This document shows, in pieces, positions 7,096 to 15,730 of a stretch of 64,000 nucleotides of DNA. The first letter of the stretch is position 1, and each line of letters starts with the position of its first letter. The stretch comes from JAUCQB01 sp964586235 (GTDB taxonomy: Bacteria; Planctomycetota; Phycisphaerae; UBA1845; PWPN01), in contig CAZPIO010000002.1 in NCBI GenBank assembly GCA_964586235.1, forward strand, positions 62,001 through 126,000, read 5' to 3'. The notes under the pieces are model-generated. The model ran no database searches. It was not told the origin of the DNA and saw only the letters and a program-made list of their open reading frames with translations. The position numbers were made by a program, and so were the translations under genes.

Positions 7096-8988
7096 CTACT
7101 GACGCAGCGGGTCGAGGACCAGCTTGACCTCCCAGTCTTCGTAGCCGGGTTTCATGGCTTTTTCGAGGGCGGCGACGATGTCGGGGTTCAGCTTGTTGTC
7201 GCGGCGCCAGCGCTTGTCGGCGGCGGCCTTGAGGGGGAAGAAGTCGTAGCCGTTGGTGCCGTAGTTGCGGAAACCGGTGTGCCTGCGCCACTCCAGCGAC
7301 AGCAGGCAGTAGCGCGTCAGGACGTCGAGCAATCGCTTGTCGTCCTGGTCGCCGGCATTGACGCCCCGGCAGAACTCCATGGCCGTCGCGTGGATCCGCA
7401 GTTCCTTCGCCAGGTCGCGGGCCACCTGGCCGTAGTCGGGGAACAGCTTGACGCCGATCGCGCCCGGCCGTCCCAAGCCTTGTGATTTCGCCAGCCCATC
7501 GAGTTCGTCGGCGCACTTGACCGCGTCCAGAGCCTCCGGACTGCCCAGGCTGAGCCAAGCCTTGGCCAGCAGATCGGCCCGCTCGGGGTAGATCAGCCGG
7601 GCCAACTCGCCAATCGCCTTCTCGCGGGGCTCGGCCCGCAGATTCATGTTCCAGACCGTCCGCGTGAACCAGAAGATGTTGGGCCACTGGCACACCGGCG
7701 TCTGGGCGTTGCCCATCGCTCCCTGGATCTTGCCGATGCGCTCGGGCACGTTCAGGGCATCCACCAGGTGCTGCGGCACAACCAGCGTGAACGGCAGGCT
7801 CGGCTCATGCTCGATCGCACCATAGGGGTAGTACACGCAGCGATCCTGCAGGCCCAGATCGTCGACCACCTGCCAATGCCCTTTGTCGGCCACGGTCATC
7901 CACCACGGCTCGGGCGAGCGCTTCTTCAGATCCACCAGCGTATCCCGCCAGTTGGTCTCGCGCTTGCCCGTGCCCCAGCCGAACCACATCCAGTAGACCA
8001 GCCGGGCCTTGGGGCCGAGCAGGGTGTGCTCGTTGATGAGCTGGCGGTTCATCATCAGGATGTCGACGAACTCCGATGACGGGCTGCCCGGCCACTTGCC
8101 CGGATCGCTGTCGATGACCCAGTAGCCGTCGGCGTTATTGCAGACCTTGTAGAACTCGGCCCGCGCCGCCCGCAACTGGGCCATCTGCGCGGGGTCGGCC
8201 GGATTCTTGAGGCTCTCGACCTTGAAATAATCCCGCTCGGCCACCGGCGGCACGTCGCGGCGGTCGCACATGTTGTTCGCGCATTCGCCAATCCAGACGG
8301 TCATGCCGTGCTTGCGATGAGCGTGATCGATCACCGGCGGATACCGCTTCAGAAAAGCCTCGTCCTCCGGCGAAAGCGGCACCGGCAGGATGCCGGCCAT
8401 CGACCAGATCTGAAACAGGTTGACCCGCATCAGGGCGAGGATGTCGACGTACCGCTTCCACTCGTCGACCGTCCATGTCCGCAGGGCGTACGGATGGTTG
8501 TAGCCCCAGTGCTGGTGGGCGTACATTCCCCGGAGCGGAAAGAAGGGCTTCTCGGTGATATTCAGCGCCGCGGGCAGCATGGGCGGCAGATGGCTGACGT
8601 CCAGCTCGCGCATCAACGCGTAGACGGCCTGTCGCGTTCCGGCCTCAGTCGCCCCGGCGGCGATGATGGCCTTGCCTGCCTGGCGGTCAATCACCCGAAG
8701 CACAAACCCCTCGTCCCCGAGATCCGGCCAGTGAATCTGCTGGCCCGCGGCCGGAACGAATCGCTCCACCGCCGCTCGTCCCAGGTAGACCGGCAGACCC
8801 TTGACCGACTCACGGGCGTCGGTCAAGGGCAGGCCGACCGCATCGGCGGGCTGCGTCTCGACGGCAACCTTCGTGCCAGCCGATTGTTCACAGAACGCCG
8901 CAAGCTGATCCATGGCGTATCTGAGGGGCTCACGCGGCTCGCTGCCCAGGATCAGCGTTAGAGAGGTGATGATCAGTCCTTCGTTCAT
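7096..8988 (-). CDS. Putative glycoside hydrolase (alpha-glucuronidase/hexosaminidase-like)
   Basis: 630-aa protein without a clear signal peptide. The N-terminal part resembles the alpha/beta domain that precedes the barrel in GH67 and GH20 enzymes (residues 1-150, including KAIIAAGATEAGTRQAVYAL). The next section reads like a TIM barrel start: RGMYAHQHWGYNHPY, DEWKRYVDILALMRVNLFQIW and HRKHGMTVWIGECAN. Later strands include YWMWFGWGTGKRETNW and an aromatic-rich WPNIFWFTRTVWNMN. I cannot identify catalytic acids with certainty. Residues 50-67 contain the peptide PLTDARESVKG encoded by a mobile-looking 32-bp palindrome. Start codon ATG chosen at the only plausible position; no operon partner on this strand. 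Confidence 0.6.
   Translation of the reverse strand: MNEGLIITSLTLILGSEPREPLRYAMDQLAAFCEQSAGTKVAVETQPADAVGLPLTDARESVKGLPVYLGRAAVERFVPAAGQQIHWPDLGDEGFVLRVIDRQAGKAIIAAGATEAGTRQAVYALMRELDVSHLPPMLPAALNITEKPFFPLRGMYAHQHWGYNHPYALRTWTVDEWKRYVDILALMRVNLFQIWSMAGILPVPLSPEDEAFLKRYPPVIDHAHRKHGMTVWIGECANNMCDRRDVPPVAERDYFKVESLKNPADPAQMAQLRAARAEFYKVCNNADGYWVIDSDPGKWPGSPSSEFVDILMMNRQLINEHTLLGPKARLVYWMWFGWGTGKRETNWRDTLVDLKKRSPEPWWMTVADKGHWQVVDDLGLQDRCVYYPYGAIEHEPSLPFTLVVPQHLVDALNVPERIGKIQGAMGNAQTPVCQWPNIFWFTRTVWNMNLRAEPREKAIGELARLIYPERADLLAKAWLSLGSPEALDAVKCADELDGLAKSQGLGRPGAIGVKLFPDYGQVARDLAKELRIHATAMEFCRGVNAGDQDDKRLLDVLTRYCLLSLEWRRHTGFRNYGTNGYDFFPLKAAADKRWRRDNKLNPDIVAALEKAMKPGYEDWEVKLVLDPLRQ
8798..8829. repeat. 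32-bp palindromic element inside the glycosidase-like gene
   Basis: A perfect 12-bp inverted repeat (CCCTTGACCGAC / GTCGGTCAAGGG) around an 8-base centre. In the gene's frame it encodes PLTDARESVKG. Two related copies lie at 14391 and 14624 in another gene, so it is a dispersed element that has inserted into coding sequence. Confidence 0.75.
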
Positions 8989-9279
8989 GGTTCGTGCTCC
9001 TCAGATTCTGCCCTCGCCAGTGAGATCGCGGAAAACGCCTTGAGGCCGACGAGGGCGTCGGCCCCACTTTCGCCCCGGCGGATCGGCCCACGCTGCTCAG
9101 CTTACCGCTCATCGCGGCCGTCCGCACGCCGGGATTGTGCGTCCGAATACCGCGACGGGGTGCGATTTCAGGCCGGCAAGCTCACGTTCCATCGCCATTT
9201 GCGGATTCACCACGTCGATTGGCGGCTTCTGGCAGCGTTCTTGCTGGGGGACCCGCGGCCGGGAACGGCCGGAATCCGA

Positions 9280-9308
9280 TTGGAAAACGGCCCCGGCGAT
9301 GGTATACA
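9280..9308 (+). promoter_or_regulatory. Sigma70-type promoter for the NagB-like gene leader
   Basis: TTGGAA and TATACA separated by exactly 17 bases, giving a predicted start near 9315. The resulting 5' leader would be about 365 nt long and contains the structured element and terminator described next. Confidence 0.5.
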
Positions 9309-9343
9309 TAGAGGTGTGAGAATGGCGTCTGTCATGTTCGACA

Positions 9344-9483
9344 GGGAGTAGGCAATTGATTGAACCGTAATCGGAGCCCTGGAGGCCTCTGAATCTCCAA
9401 AGGGAACGGGCCCGCGTGACGGGATGTTCCCAAACTGAGTTCAAGCCATCCCCCTTGATATAGGGTTCTATCAATCAACTCCC
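9344..9483 (+). ncRNA. Structured leader RNA, three-way junction, unknown class
   Basis: A closing helix pairs GGGAGT (9344-9349) with ACTCCC (9478-9483) and TTGATTGA (9356-9363) with TCAATCAA (9471-9478). Inside lie a weaker hairpin (GGAG 9373 with CTCC 9395) and a strong one (GGGAAC 9402-9407 with GTTCCC 9426-9431, plus CCCG/CGGG around CGTGA). It begins about 30 nt after a predicted promoter and is followed by a terminator-like hairpin before the NagB-like gene. I matched it by eye to no known riboswitch; it does not carry the glmS ribozyme core. It could be a riboswitch, a protein-binding leader or a processed small RNA. Confidence 0.5.
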
Positions 9484-9520
9484 ACCGGCATTGCGGCGGA
9501 TGTCGTTCTCCTGGTCGACC

Positions 9521-9554
9521 CGCCGCCGTACCCCGACGGCGGGCGTCTTTATTT
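9521..9554 (+). terminator. Intrinsic terminator in the NagB-like leader, possibly regulated
   Basis: Stem CCGCCGT (9523-9529) with ACGGCGG (9536-9542), extended past a bulge, then TCTTTATTT. GCGGCGG at 9493-9499 can pair perfectly with CCGCCGC at 9520-9526, which overlaps the 5' arm of the stem; this is what an antiterminator would do. The terminator lies 125 bases before the coding start. Confidence 0.5.
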
Positions 9555-9679
9555 CCGCTGATTCAGCAGGGCCTCAGGCGCGACGGAGGGGTCGGCATGC
9601 CGCCGGCGGCGAACACGCGTCCGCTGGCTGGCTCTCCGGGTTCTGTTGGGAAGCAACAGGTTTGAGAGGACGGCAGGAC

Positions 9680-10423
9680 ATGGAAGTCGTGGTATGTCCG
9701 AGCTATGACGAGTTGAGCATTCGGGCGGCTCGTCTGGTGGCGGACCTGATTCGTGCCAAGCCTGACGCCGTGCTAGGCCTTCCCATCGGCTCGACCCCCA
9801 TGGGGCTCTACCGCGAACTGGTCCGCACGCACCGGGAGGAAAACCTCAGCTTTGCGCGGGTCAGGACGTTCAACGTGATCGAGTACGTGGGGCTCGGCCC
9901 GGAGCATCCGCAAAGCAGCCATCGTTTCATGTGCAACTGCCTGTTCGACCACGTGGATATTCCGTCCGGGAACGTTCACGTCCCCTCGGGCCTGGCGACC
10001 GACGTCAACGCTCACTGCAGGCAGTACGAGCAGCAGATGGCCGAGTGCGGCGGGATTGACCTGCTGGTTCTGGGCATCGGCAGTGACGGGCACATCGCCT
10101 TCAATGAGCCGGGCAGCTCGCTGCGGTCGCGGACGCGGCGCGTGGCCCTGGCCCGCCAGACGATTGACGACAACGCCCGGTTCTTCAAGAGCCGCCAGGA
10201 AGTGCCCATGATGGCCATCTCCATGGGCATCGGCACCGTTTTAGAGGCCCAGCGGATTCTCCTGCTGGCCAACGGGCCGAACAAGGCCGGCATCCTGGCC
10301 GCTGCCGTCGAGGGGATCGTCAACGAGATGTGCCCGGCGAGTGCCCTGCAGCTCCACGAGCACGTCACGCTTCTGGCCGACGAATCCGCGGCGTCGAGGC
10401 TCACCACCTCGTCCCATGCGTAG
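9680..10423 (+). CDS. nagB: Glucosamine-6-phosphate deaminase-like protein (NagB family), catalytic Asp replaced
   Basis: NagB converts glucosamine 6-phosphate to fructose 6-phosphate and ammonia. The 247-aa product aligns along its length with E. coli NagB: VLGLPIGSTPMGLY phosphate loop, FDHVDIP, CRQYE, GIGSDGHIAFNEPGSSL (Asp136 and His138 equal Asp141 and His143 of E. coli) and AAVEGIVN. However, the FNMDEYVGL motif reads FNVIEYVGL, so the proton-transferring Asp72 is Ile67 here. The start ATG follows GAGAGGACGGCAGGAC; a longer open frame upstream is non-homologous. The protein may have lost deaminase activity, act as a sugar-phosphate sensor, or catalyse a related reaction. It sits behind a structured leader RNA. 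Confidence 0.8.
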   Translation: MEVVVCPSYDELSIRAARLVADLIRAKPDAVLGLPIGSTPMGLYRELVRTHREENLSFARVRTFNVIEYVGLGPEHPQSSHRFMCNCLFDHVDIPSGNVHVPSGLATDVNAHCRQYEQQMAECGGIDLLVLGIGSDGHIAFNEPGSSLRSRTRRVALARQTIDDNARFFKSRQEVPMMAISMGIGTVLEAQRILLLANGPNKAGILAAAVEGIVNEMCPASALQLHEHVTLLADESAASRLTTSSHA

Positions 10424-10437
10424 AAGCCGACTGCCGA

Positions 10438-11199
10438 TCACTCCTTATCCAGCCGGTCGAGCTGAAGCCTGACGATGCACGCGTGGAACTGCTGCGGCTG
10501 GGCGTTGGCCTTGTCTGACTGCGGCCGTTCGACGTTGAAGCAGGCGGACAGGAGTGGCCGGCCGCTGGTGACCCTCAGGCTCTTTTCGGTCTCGAACACT
10601 GTGATCACCGGGGCTTTGATACCCCCGCCGATATTGAGGGCAGCGGTGTCCACGTCCTTCGTCTCGAAGTGGATCGAGACATCTGCCTGATCGGGAGGCT
10701 TCCTGTCACCGCCCCACAAGCCGAGAATCCTGATCTTGCAGGCAGAATCAACGTAATCCACCGTTGGAATTGCGGTTCCCCCTCGGATGCTGACGCTCTT
10801 GATTACGGGCTCCTGCTGGCCTTTCGCCAGCATGGATTCTTCGGCCAGGTCGATGGTCTCGTCAAAGCGATAGGCCAGCATCGCCTTGCCTTCCTTGTTG
10901 AGAGCGTCGAGAAGATCCTTGTTGGCGGCGAGGTGCGGGCGCAGCGAGTCGACCGAGAAATCGACGCCTTCCTGGTAGGGCATGGTCACCCGGAAGACGT
11001 CGACGCGAGCGCGTGTCGGCTGAGGCGGGCCAAGGCGACGCCGCTCACGGGGAGCGGACGGGCGCGTGGCTACCCCCCGGGCGGGTCTGCTCGCGACCGC
11101 TCTTTGCCCGGGCGAGCCGGGTCGTTCGGCCGCGCCCGAAGGGACCAACCATGGTGTAAGGAATGCACTCAATGCCACGAAGACGGGGTACTTGCGCAT
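10438..11199 (-). CDS. Secreted protein of unknown function
   Basis: 253 aa. A signal peptide is evident (MRKYPVFVALSAFLTPWLVPSGAA). Residues 25-65 are a basic, Pro- and Arg-rich low-complexity stretch, followed by a mature domain of mixed alpha/beta character (VDVFRVTMPYQEGVDFSVDSL, KIRILGLWGGDRKPPD, ADVSIHFETKDVDTAALNIGG). I recognise no family. Its 3' end is 14 bases from that of the NagB-like gene, so the two converge. Confidence 0.65.
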   Translation of the reverse strand: MRKYPVFVALSAFLTPWLVPSGAAERPGSPGQRAVASRPARGVATRPSAPRERRRLGPPQPTRARVDVFRVTMPYQEGVDFSVDSLRPHLAANKDLLDALNKEGKAMLAYRFDETIDLAEESMLAKGQQEPVIKSVSIRGGTAIPTVDYVDSACKIRILGLWGGDRKPPDQADVSIHFETKDVDTAALNIGGGIKAPVITVFETEKSLRVTSGRPLLSACFNVERPQSDKANAQPQQFHACIVRLQLDRLDKE

Positions 11200-11249
11200 A
11201 GAGGTGCTCCAGAAAGGCAGCGGTGGAGAATCGCGCCGAACATCCTGTT

Positions 11250-12695
11250 CTACCCGGTGCTACTGTCCTGGTTGCACTTGGGGCGCGGGGCGGAATCGAG
11301 TTGACCGCCGACGGCCTCCAGGGCCAGCCATCGCCGCCCGCCGATTCGGACCAGCATCACAACCAACCACACCCCGGCCGTCAGCCACATAACCATGACC
11401 GGCAACAGCAGCCGCAGGTCGAGATGACCCAACGAGATCATGTGCGCCCGCATGCCCAGGAGGCTGAACAGAACCAGCACTATGGCAAAGCGGTGACGCC
11501 GGGACAGCGCGGTTGCCACAAGCCCGGCGATGCATGCCAGAGCGGTCCAGCGGGAAAACGCATACTCGAACAAGCTGCCGGACAGCACCTCGTACATGCC
11601 CTGCCATTGTCGACGCGCGAGATCAGTCACCGAGTGCATGCCGAGAAGGTACGTGGCCGGCGAGATCGGTTCGCCCGCGAAGGGATCCCGGGCCAGGTCC
11701 TGCGCCGTCGGCATGCTGACGCCGCCGGGGACTGGACGTCCCATGAATTCGAGATTCACCTGACTGCGGGCCTCGCGTTTTTCCATTGCGAAAGGATCGC
11801 CAAACGCCCGGTACTGATTGATGTAGAACGGCAGTACGACCAGCAGGGGCACGACAAGACCCACGACGGCCTGCCGCCACGGCCATCGCTGCGAAACGAT
11901 CGCCCATACCAGCAGGGCCATCAGCGGCACGACCTCGACATTGCGCAGCCAGATGAGGACACCGCCGGCTATGCCCGCGAGGATCGCCCGTTTCCACGAT
12001 GCTCCCGGCCGGTTGAACAGCAAATACAGCACCGCCATCCAAAGGCAGAGACCCATCTCCTCGCGCAACCCATCACAGCAGAGCGAGACCAGATACGAAT
12101 CCGCGGCCAGCCAGCCGGCGACGACGACTCCGACCACGGGGTCGAACAGCCGACCGATGACCAGCCCGGCGATCGGGAGCATGGCAATGCCGAAGACCCA
12201 ACTCCAGAATCGCATCGCGTGGTCCGGCTCATCGGCCAGGCGGATCACCGGGGCGTGCATCGCCGACCAGAGCGGCGATTTCAGACCGGCGGCGTAGGGA
12301 TTGAATGTTTGTCTCGCCTGCTGCTGAAAATGACGGACGTCGGGGTGGAGCGGTTCGGCACGGGTTAGTTCCAGGCGATCCTGCCGCCAGAATGTCCCGG
12401 CGGCGGTCACCACTGCCAGGGCCAGAACCATTGCCCCGGCCGGCCACTCGCGCCGCAGTGCCAGCCAGTACCCGAGCAGGAGCCCGACCAGGATCACCAT
12501 TCCCAGGCAGACCCCGTCGAGAGCCAAAGCGGCCCCGCAGGCGAAGCGGACCGCCAGCAGGACAGCCGACGCGATTACGGCCGCGACGAGCTGGCAGCCC
12601 ACCGGGATTCGGCAAGGACGGCCGGCCCGCCATGCCGCGAGCACGCAGGCCAAGACAATCAGTGTCGCCAGGTCGGTCATCTCGATGTCCCCCAC
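11250..12695 (-). CDS. Polytopic membrane protein, PMT/ArnT-like glycosyltransferase candidate
   Basis: 481 aa with about eleven predicted membrane segments spread over the length. Features of the GT-C superfamily (dolichyl-phosphate mannosyltransferase, ArnT) are suggestive: a long extracytoplasmic loop after the early helices, a FWSWVFGIAMLPIAGLVIGRLF helix block and RNVEVVPLMALLVWAI. The canonical acidic motif in the first loop is not certain, so the transferase assignment is inferred. An alternative start lies five codons downstream (MTDLATLIVL). It precedes the secreted protein gene on the same strand by 50 bases and may be cotranscribed with it. Confidence 0.6.
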   Translation of the reverse strand: MGDIEMTDLATLIVLACVLAAWRAGRPCRIPVGCQLVAAVIASAVLLAVRFACGAALALDGVCLGMVILVGLLLGYWLALRREWPAGAMVLALAVVTAAGTFWRQDRLELTRAEPLHPDVRHFQQQARQTFNPYAAGLKSPLWSAMHAPVIRLADEPDHAMRFWSWVFGIAMLPIAGLVIGRLFDPVVGVVVAGWLAADSYLVSLCCDGLREEMGLCLWMAVLYLLFNRPGASWKRAILAGIAGGVLIWLRNVEVVPLMALLVWAIVSQRWPWRQAVVGLVVPLLVVLPFYINQYRAFGDPFAMEKREARSQVNLEFMGRPVPGGVSMPTAQDLARDPFAGEPISPATYLLGMHSVTDLARRQWQGMYEVLSGSLFEYAFSRWTALACIAGLVATALSRRHRFAIVLVLFSLLGMRAHMISLGHLDLRLLLPVMVMWLTAGVWLVVMLVRIGGRRWLALEAVGGQLDSAPRPKCNQDSSTG

Positions 12696-12833
12696 CGTCG
12701 GTCACTCTCGAGCCAAGACAGGCCCTCGCCGGCATGATATCTTGTCGACAGCCTGGATACTTGTCCGCGAGTCGAGTCCATGCCCGTGCAGCGCACCCGG
12801 CCGGCGGACATCTGGCTGCCTGGGAAATCACCT

Positions 12834-15110
12834 ATGAACGACCTTCATATTCTCCCGATCAAGACGCTTGGCCACAACTTCATCGAAGGCCCGTACGTGC
12901 CGGAGGGCAAGGATGAATACTACCTGCGCGACCTGCACTGCCCTCGACCGCCGCACGAATACCGCAACCTGCGGGCGGACGAGATCGAGGTGCTGATCCG
13001 CAACGGCAATACGGCCGACAGTTGGGACAACATCCGCGTCACCGACCACTTTCTGCCGCAGCGGATCATGCGCTGCGAGTTCTACGGGCTGGTTCGGATC
13101 GGCCGACTGGAAGACGTGATGCTCGAACACCACGATCTGCGGGTGCCGGTGGGCATCACCGACAGCCGCATCATCGCGTGCGACTTCGGCGACGACGTGG
13201 CCGTTCACCACGCGCGTTACCTGGCCCACTACATCATCGGCGATCACTGCGTGCTGTCGAACGTGGACGAGGTGCACACGACCAACCACGCGAAATTCGG
13301 CAACGGAATCATCACGCAGGGTGAGTCGGAAGAGGTCCGCGTCTGGATGGACCTGATCAACGAGTCGGGCGGGCGGCGGGTGATGCCGTTCGAGCAGATG
13401 ACCACCGGCGACGCGTACCTGTGGGCCCGGTACCGCGGGCGGCCGCAGCTCATCGCCCGACTGGGCGAGATCACCCAGCGCAGCTTCGACGATCACCGGG
13501 GCTATTACGGTACGATCGGCAGCGAGTGCGTCATCAAGAACTCGGGCATCATCAAGGACGTCAAGATCGGCGAATGCTGTTACATCAAGGGTGCCAACAA
13601 GCTCAAGAACCTGACGATCAACTCGACGAGGGCCGAGCCCACGCAGATCGGCGAGGGGGTCGAGCTGGTGAACGGCATCATCGGACCGGGCTGTCACATT
13701 TTCTACGGCTGCAAGGCGGTCCGCTTCATCATGGGGCCGAACAGCAGCCTGAAGTACGGCGCGCGGCTGATCCATTCCTACCTCGGGGACAACTCGACCG
13801 TCTCCTGCTGCGAGATTCTGAACAACCTGGTGTTTCCGGCCCACGAGCAGCATCACAACAACTCGTTCCTGATCGCCTCGCTGGTCATGGGGCAGAGCAA
13901 CATCGCGGCCGGGGCGACCATCGGCTCGAACCACAACACCCGGGCTCCGGACGGTGAGATTCACGCCGGGCGCGGCTTCTGGCCGGGCCTGTGCGTCAGC
14001 CTCAAGCACAATTGCCGGTTCGCCTCGTACACGCTGCTGGCGCGCGGTTCGTACTCCGCCGAGATGAACATTCGTCTGCCCTTCTGCCTGGTGAGCAACG
14101 ACGCGGCCGGCGGGCGTCTGCGCATCACGCCGGCTTACTGGTGGCGTCACAACATGTACGCCCTGGCCCGCAACAGTTGGAAGTTCAAGGCCCGCGACAA
14201 TCGCAAATCGAAGAGCCAACACGTCGAGTTCGACCCGTTGGCCCCGGACACCGCCGAAGAGATGATCACAGCCCTCGGGCTTCTCGAAACCTGGGCGGCC
14301 AAGGCGGCCCTTCGCGAGCGCGGCCAGACGGCCGACGGCATGCCCGCCGATGAACTGGCGGCTTTGGGCCGGCAACTCCTCGCCAGCCCGCCCTTGACCG
14401 ACTCACGGGGATCGGTCAAGGGCCCGCCCGCCGAGATCGATCACCTGGAAGTTCTGGCCGAAGCGACGGAGAGATCCTCGCGGAAGGTCGTTGTGCTCCG
14501 GGCGAGAGAAGGTTACCTGGCCTACCGCGACATGCTGCACTATTACGCGATGAAGAACCTGCTCGATTACCTGGCGAGCGACCCTCGTGCCAACCTGTCC
14601 TCGATGAACCAGGCGCTGGCCCATGACCGACCCCCGTCAGTCGGTCAAGGGCTGGCCGGCCCTCGGTGTCGAGAATGGGTGAATGTGGGCGGCCAGCTCG
14701 CCCGGTCAGACGACCTCGAATCGCTGGTGCTGGGGATTGAGAACGGACAATACACGTCCTGGGATGCCATCCATGGTGTGTTCGACGCCTGGTGGGCTAA
14801 ATACCCGCTGGACAAGCAGCGGCACGCTTACGCCACCCTGCTGGAGTTGCTGGGGACGGAGTCTCTTTCGGAGGGGCAATGGCAGGCGGCCCTCGACCAC
14901 GCAGTCGAGATTCAGAAGTACGTGGCCGAGGCCACCTACCGGTCGCGCAAGAAGGACCACGATGACCCGTTCCGCCGAATGACCTACGAGACTCCTGAAG
15001 AGATGACGGCCGTTCTCGGCAGCGCCGAAGAAAACAGCTTCGTTCGGATGGTGAACGAGGAGACGCAGAGATTCATCGCCCGGGTCGAGGAGGTCCGGCA
15101 CCGAGGGTAG
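12834..15110 (+). CDS. DUF4954 family protein with left-handed beta-helix
   Basis: 758-aa cytoplasmic protein. The N-terminal half resembles nucleotidyltransferase-associated hexapeptide repeats: short strands such as VKIGECCYIKGANKLKNL, IGEGVELVNGIIGPGCHIF, and IAAGATIGSNHNTRAPDGE. The combination with YWWRHNMYALARNSWKFKARD matches the DUF4954 family found in Bacteroidetes and planctomycetes; its function is unknown. The C-terminal third is helical. Start at MNDLHILPIKTL, because upstream in-frame codons are unlike the family. Two copies of the 32-bp palindromic element lie in the C-terminal third (around residues 520-530 and 597-605), adding PLTDSRGSVKG in one case. Confidence 0.8.
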   Translation: MNDLHILPIKTLGHNFIEGPYVPEGKDEYYLRDLHCPRPPHEYRNLRADEIEVLIRNGNTADSWDNIRVTDHFLPQRIMRCEFYGLVRIGRLEDVMLEHHDLRVPVGITDSRIIACDFGDDVAVHHARYLAHYIIGDHCVLSNVDEVHTTNHAKFGNGIITQGESEEVRVWMDLINESGGRRVMPFEQMTTGDAYLWARYRGRPQLIARLGEITQRSFDDHRGYYGTIGSECVIKNSGIIKDVKIGECCYIKGANKLKNLTINSTRAEPTQIGEGVELVNGIIGPGCHIFYGCKAVRFIMGPNSSLKYGARLIHSYLGDNSTVSCCEILNNLVFPAHEQHHNNSFLIASLVMGQSNIAAGATIGSNHNTRAPDGEIHAGRGFWPGLCVSLKHNCRFASYTLLARGSYSAEMNIRLPFCLVSNDAAGGRLRITPAYWWRHNMYALARNSWKFKARDNRKSKSQHVEFDPLAPDTAEEMITALGLLETWAAKAALRERGQTADGMPADELAALGRQLLASPPLTDSRGSVKGPPAEIDHLEVLAEATERSSRKVVVLRAREGYLAYRDMLHYYAMKNLLDYLASDPRANLSSMNQALAHDRPPSVGQGLAGPRCREWVNVGGQLARSDDLESLVLGIENGQYTSWDAIHGVFDAWWAKYPLDKQRHAYATLLELLGTESLSEGQWQAALDHAVEIQKYVAEATYRSRKKDHDDPFRRMTYETPEEMTAVLGSAEENSFVRMVNEETQRFIARVEEVRHRG
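14391..14422. repeat. 32-bp palindromic element, copy 2, within DUF4954 gene
   Basis: An 11-bp perfect stem (CCCTTGACCGA / TCGGTCAAGGG) with a 10-base centre. It encodes PLTDSRGSVKG, in the same frame as the copy in the glycosidase-like gene. Confidence 0.75.
14624..14647. repeat. Palindromic element, copy 3, within DUF4954 gene
   Basis: An 8-bp stem (TGACCGAC / GTCGGTCA) around CCCCGTCA; beyond one mismatch the outer GCCC/GGGC also pairs. It is read in a different frame from the other copies, giving HDRPPSVGQG. Confidence 0.6.
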
Positions 15111-15730
15111 ATTACCCTACGTTGTCAGGCCACTATCACGGAACCGCGCGGCCTTACGAGAACGGGCTCATATCGCACTTGCTGACGTTTTGTCGTCTCC
15201 GGCGATTATCGAGAGCATGGAGCGGTATCGGCGGAGGGTTCCGCGCGAGCCGGTCCTTGCGTTCGCCGCTTCCTTGTTTTTCAGGATCCCCGGGCGATGA
15301 GCGGGCGAGAAGGAGCCCATGTTCACCGGGGGTAATGCTCTGAATTTGCTGGTCTTGGACAGAGGCCCGCGATAGAATAACTCTGAGCCGCCTGGGGGCG
15401 CGACCGGGCAGGCTGTTGGGAGCATCTCGGACGAGACATTGGCTCGGGAGGAGGTAGCCGCGAATCCGCACATGCGTTTGGCGCAGCGATGATGTCGGAG
15501 ACGGCAAGTCTTGTTTCCGCAACTCTGACCCGTCGCCCTGCGGACGAATCCGGGAAGCTCACCGCCGCGGGCGAGATCGACGCTTTGCGTGTCCGCCCGG
15601 CGAATATCGCGAAGACCACGACCAGGTAACCTGTCTTTTGTCTGGAGGCGTGCTGGACAGGCGAGAAGACCGATTCCATGACAGCCGGTGCCTCCGATTC
15701 GATCAGAGGCTGAATTACAGGAGACCAAGA
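15111..15730 (+). other. 620-base intergenic region, no gene seen
   Basis: Between the DUF4954 gene and mscL. Open frames here overlap mscL on the other strand or have no recognisable features. There is a weak AT-rich patch (GATAGAATAA near 15374) and several GC-rich inverted repeats, but no site I would call with confidence. The length leaves room for an undetected small RNA or leader of mscL. Confidence 0.4.

Noticed and set aside
9310..9483. glmS ribozyme upstream of an amino-sugar gene
   Set aside because: The conserved glmS core could not be found, and the ribozyme precedes the synthase gene rather than a deaminase.
15168..15728. 186-codon frame on the minus strand upstream of mscL
   Set aside because: No start signal, no recognisable domain, overlaps the mscL promoter area.
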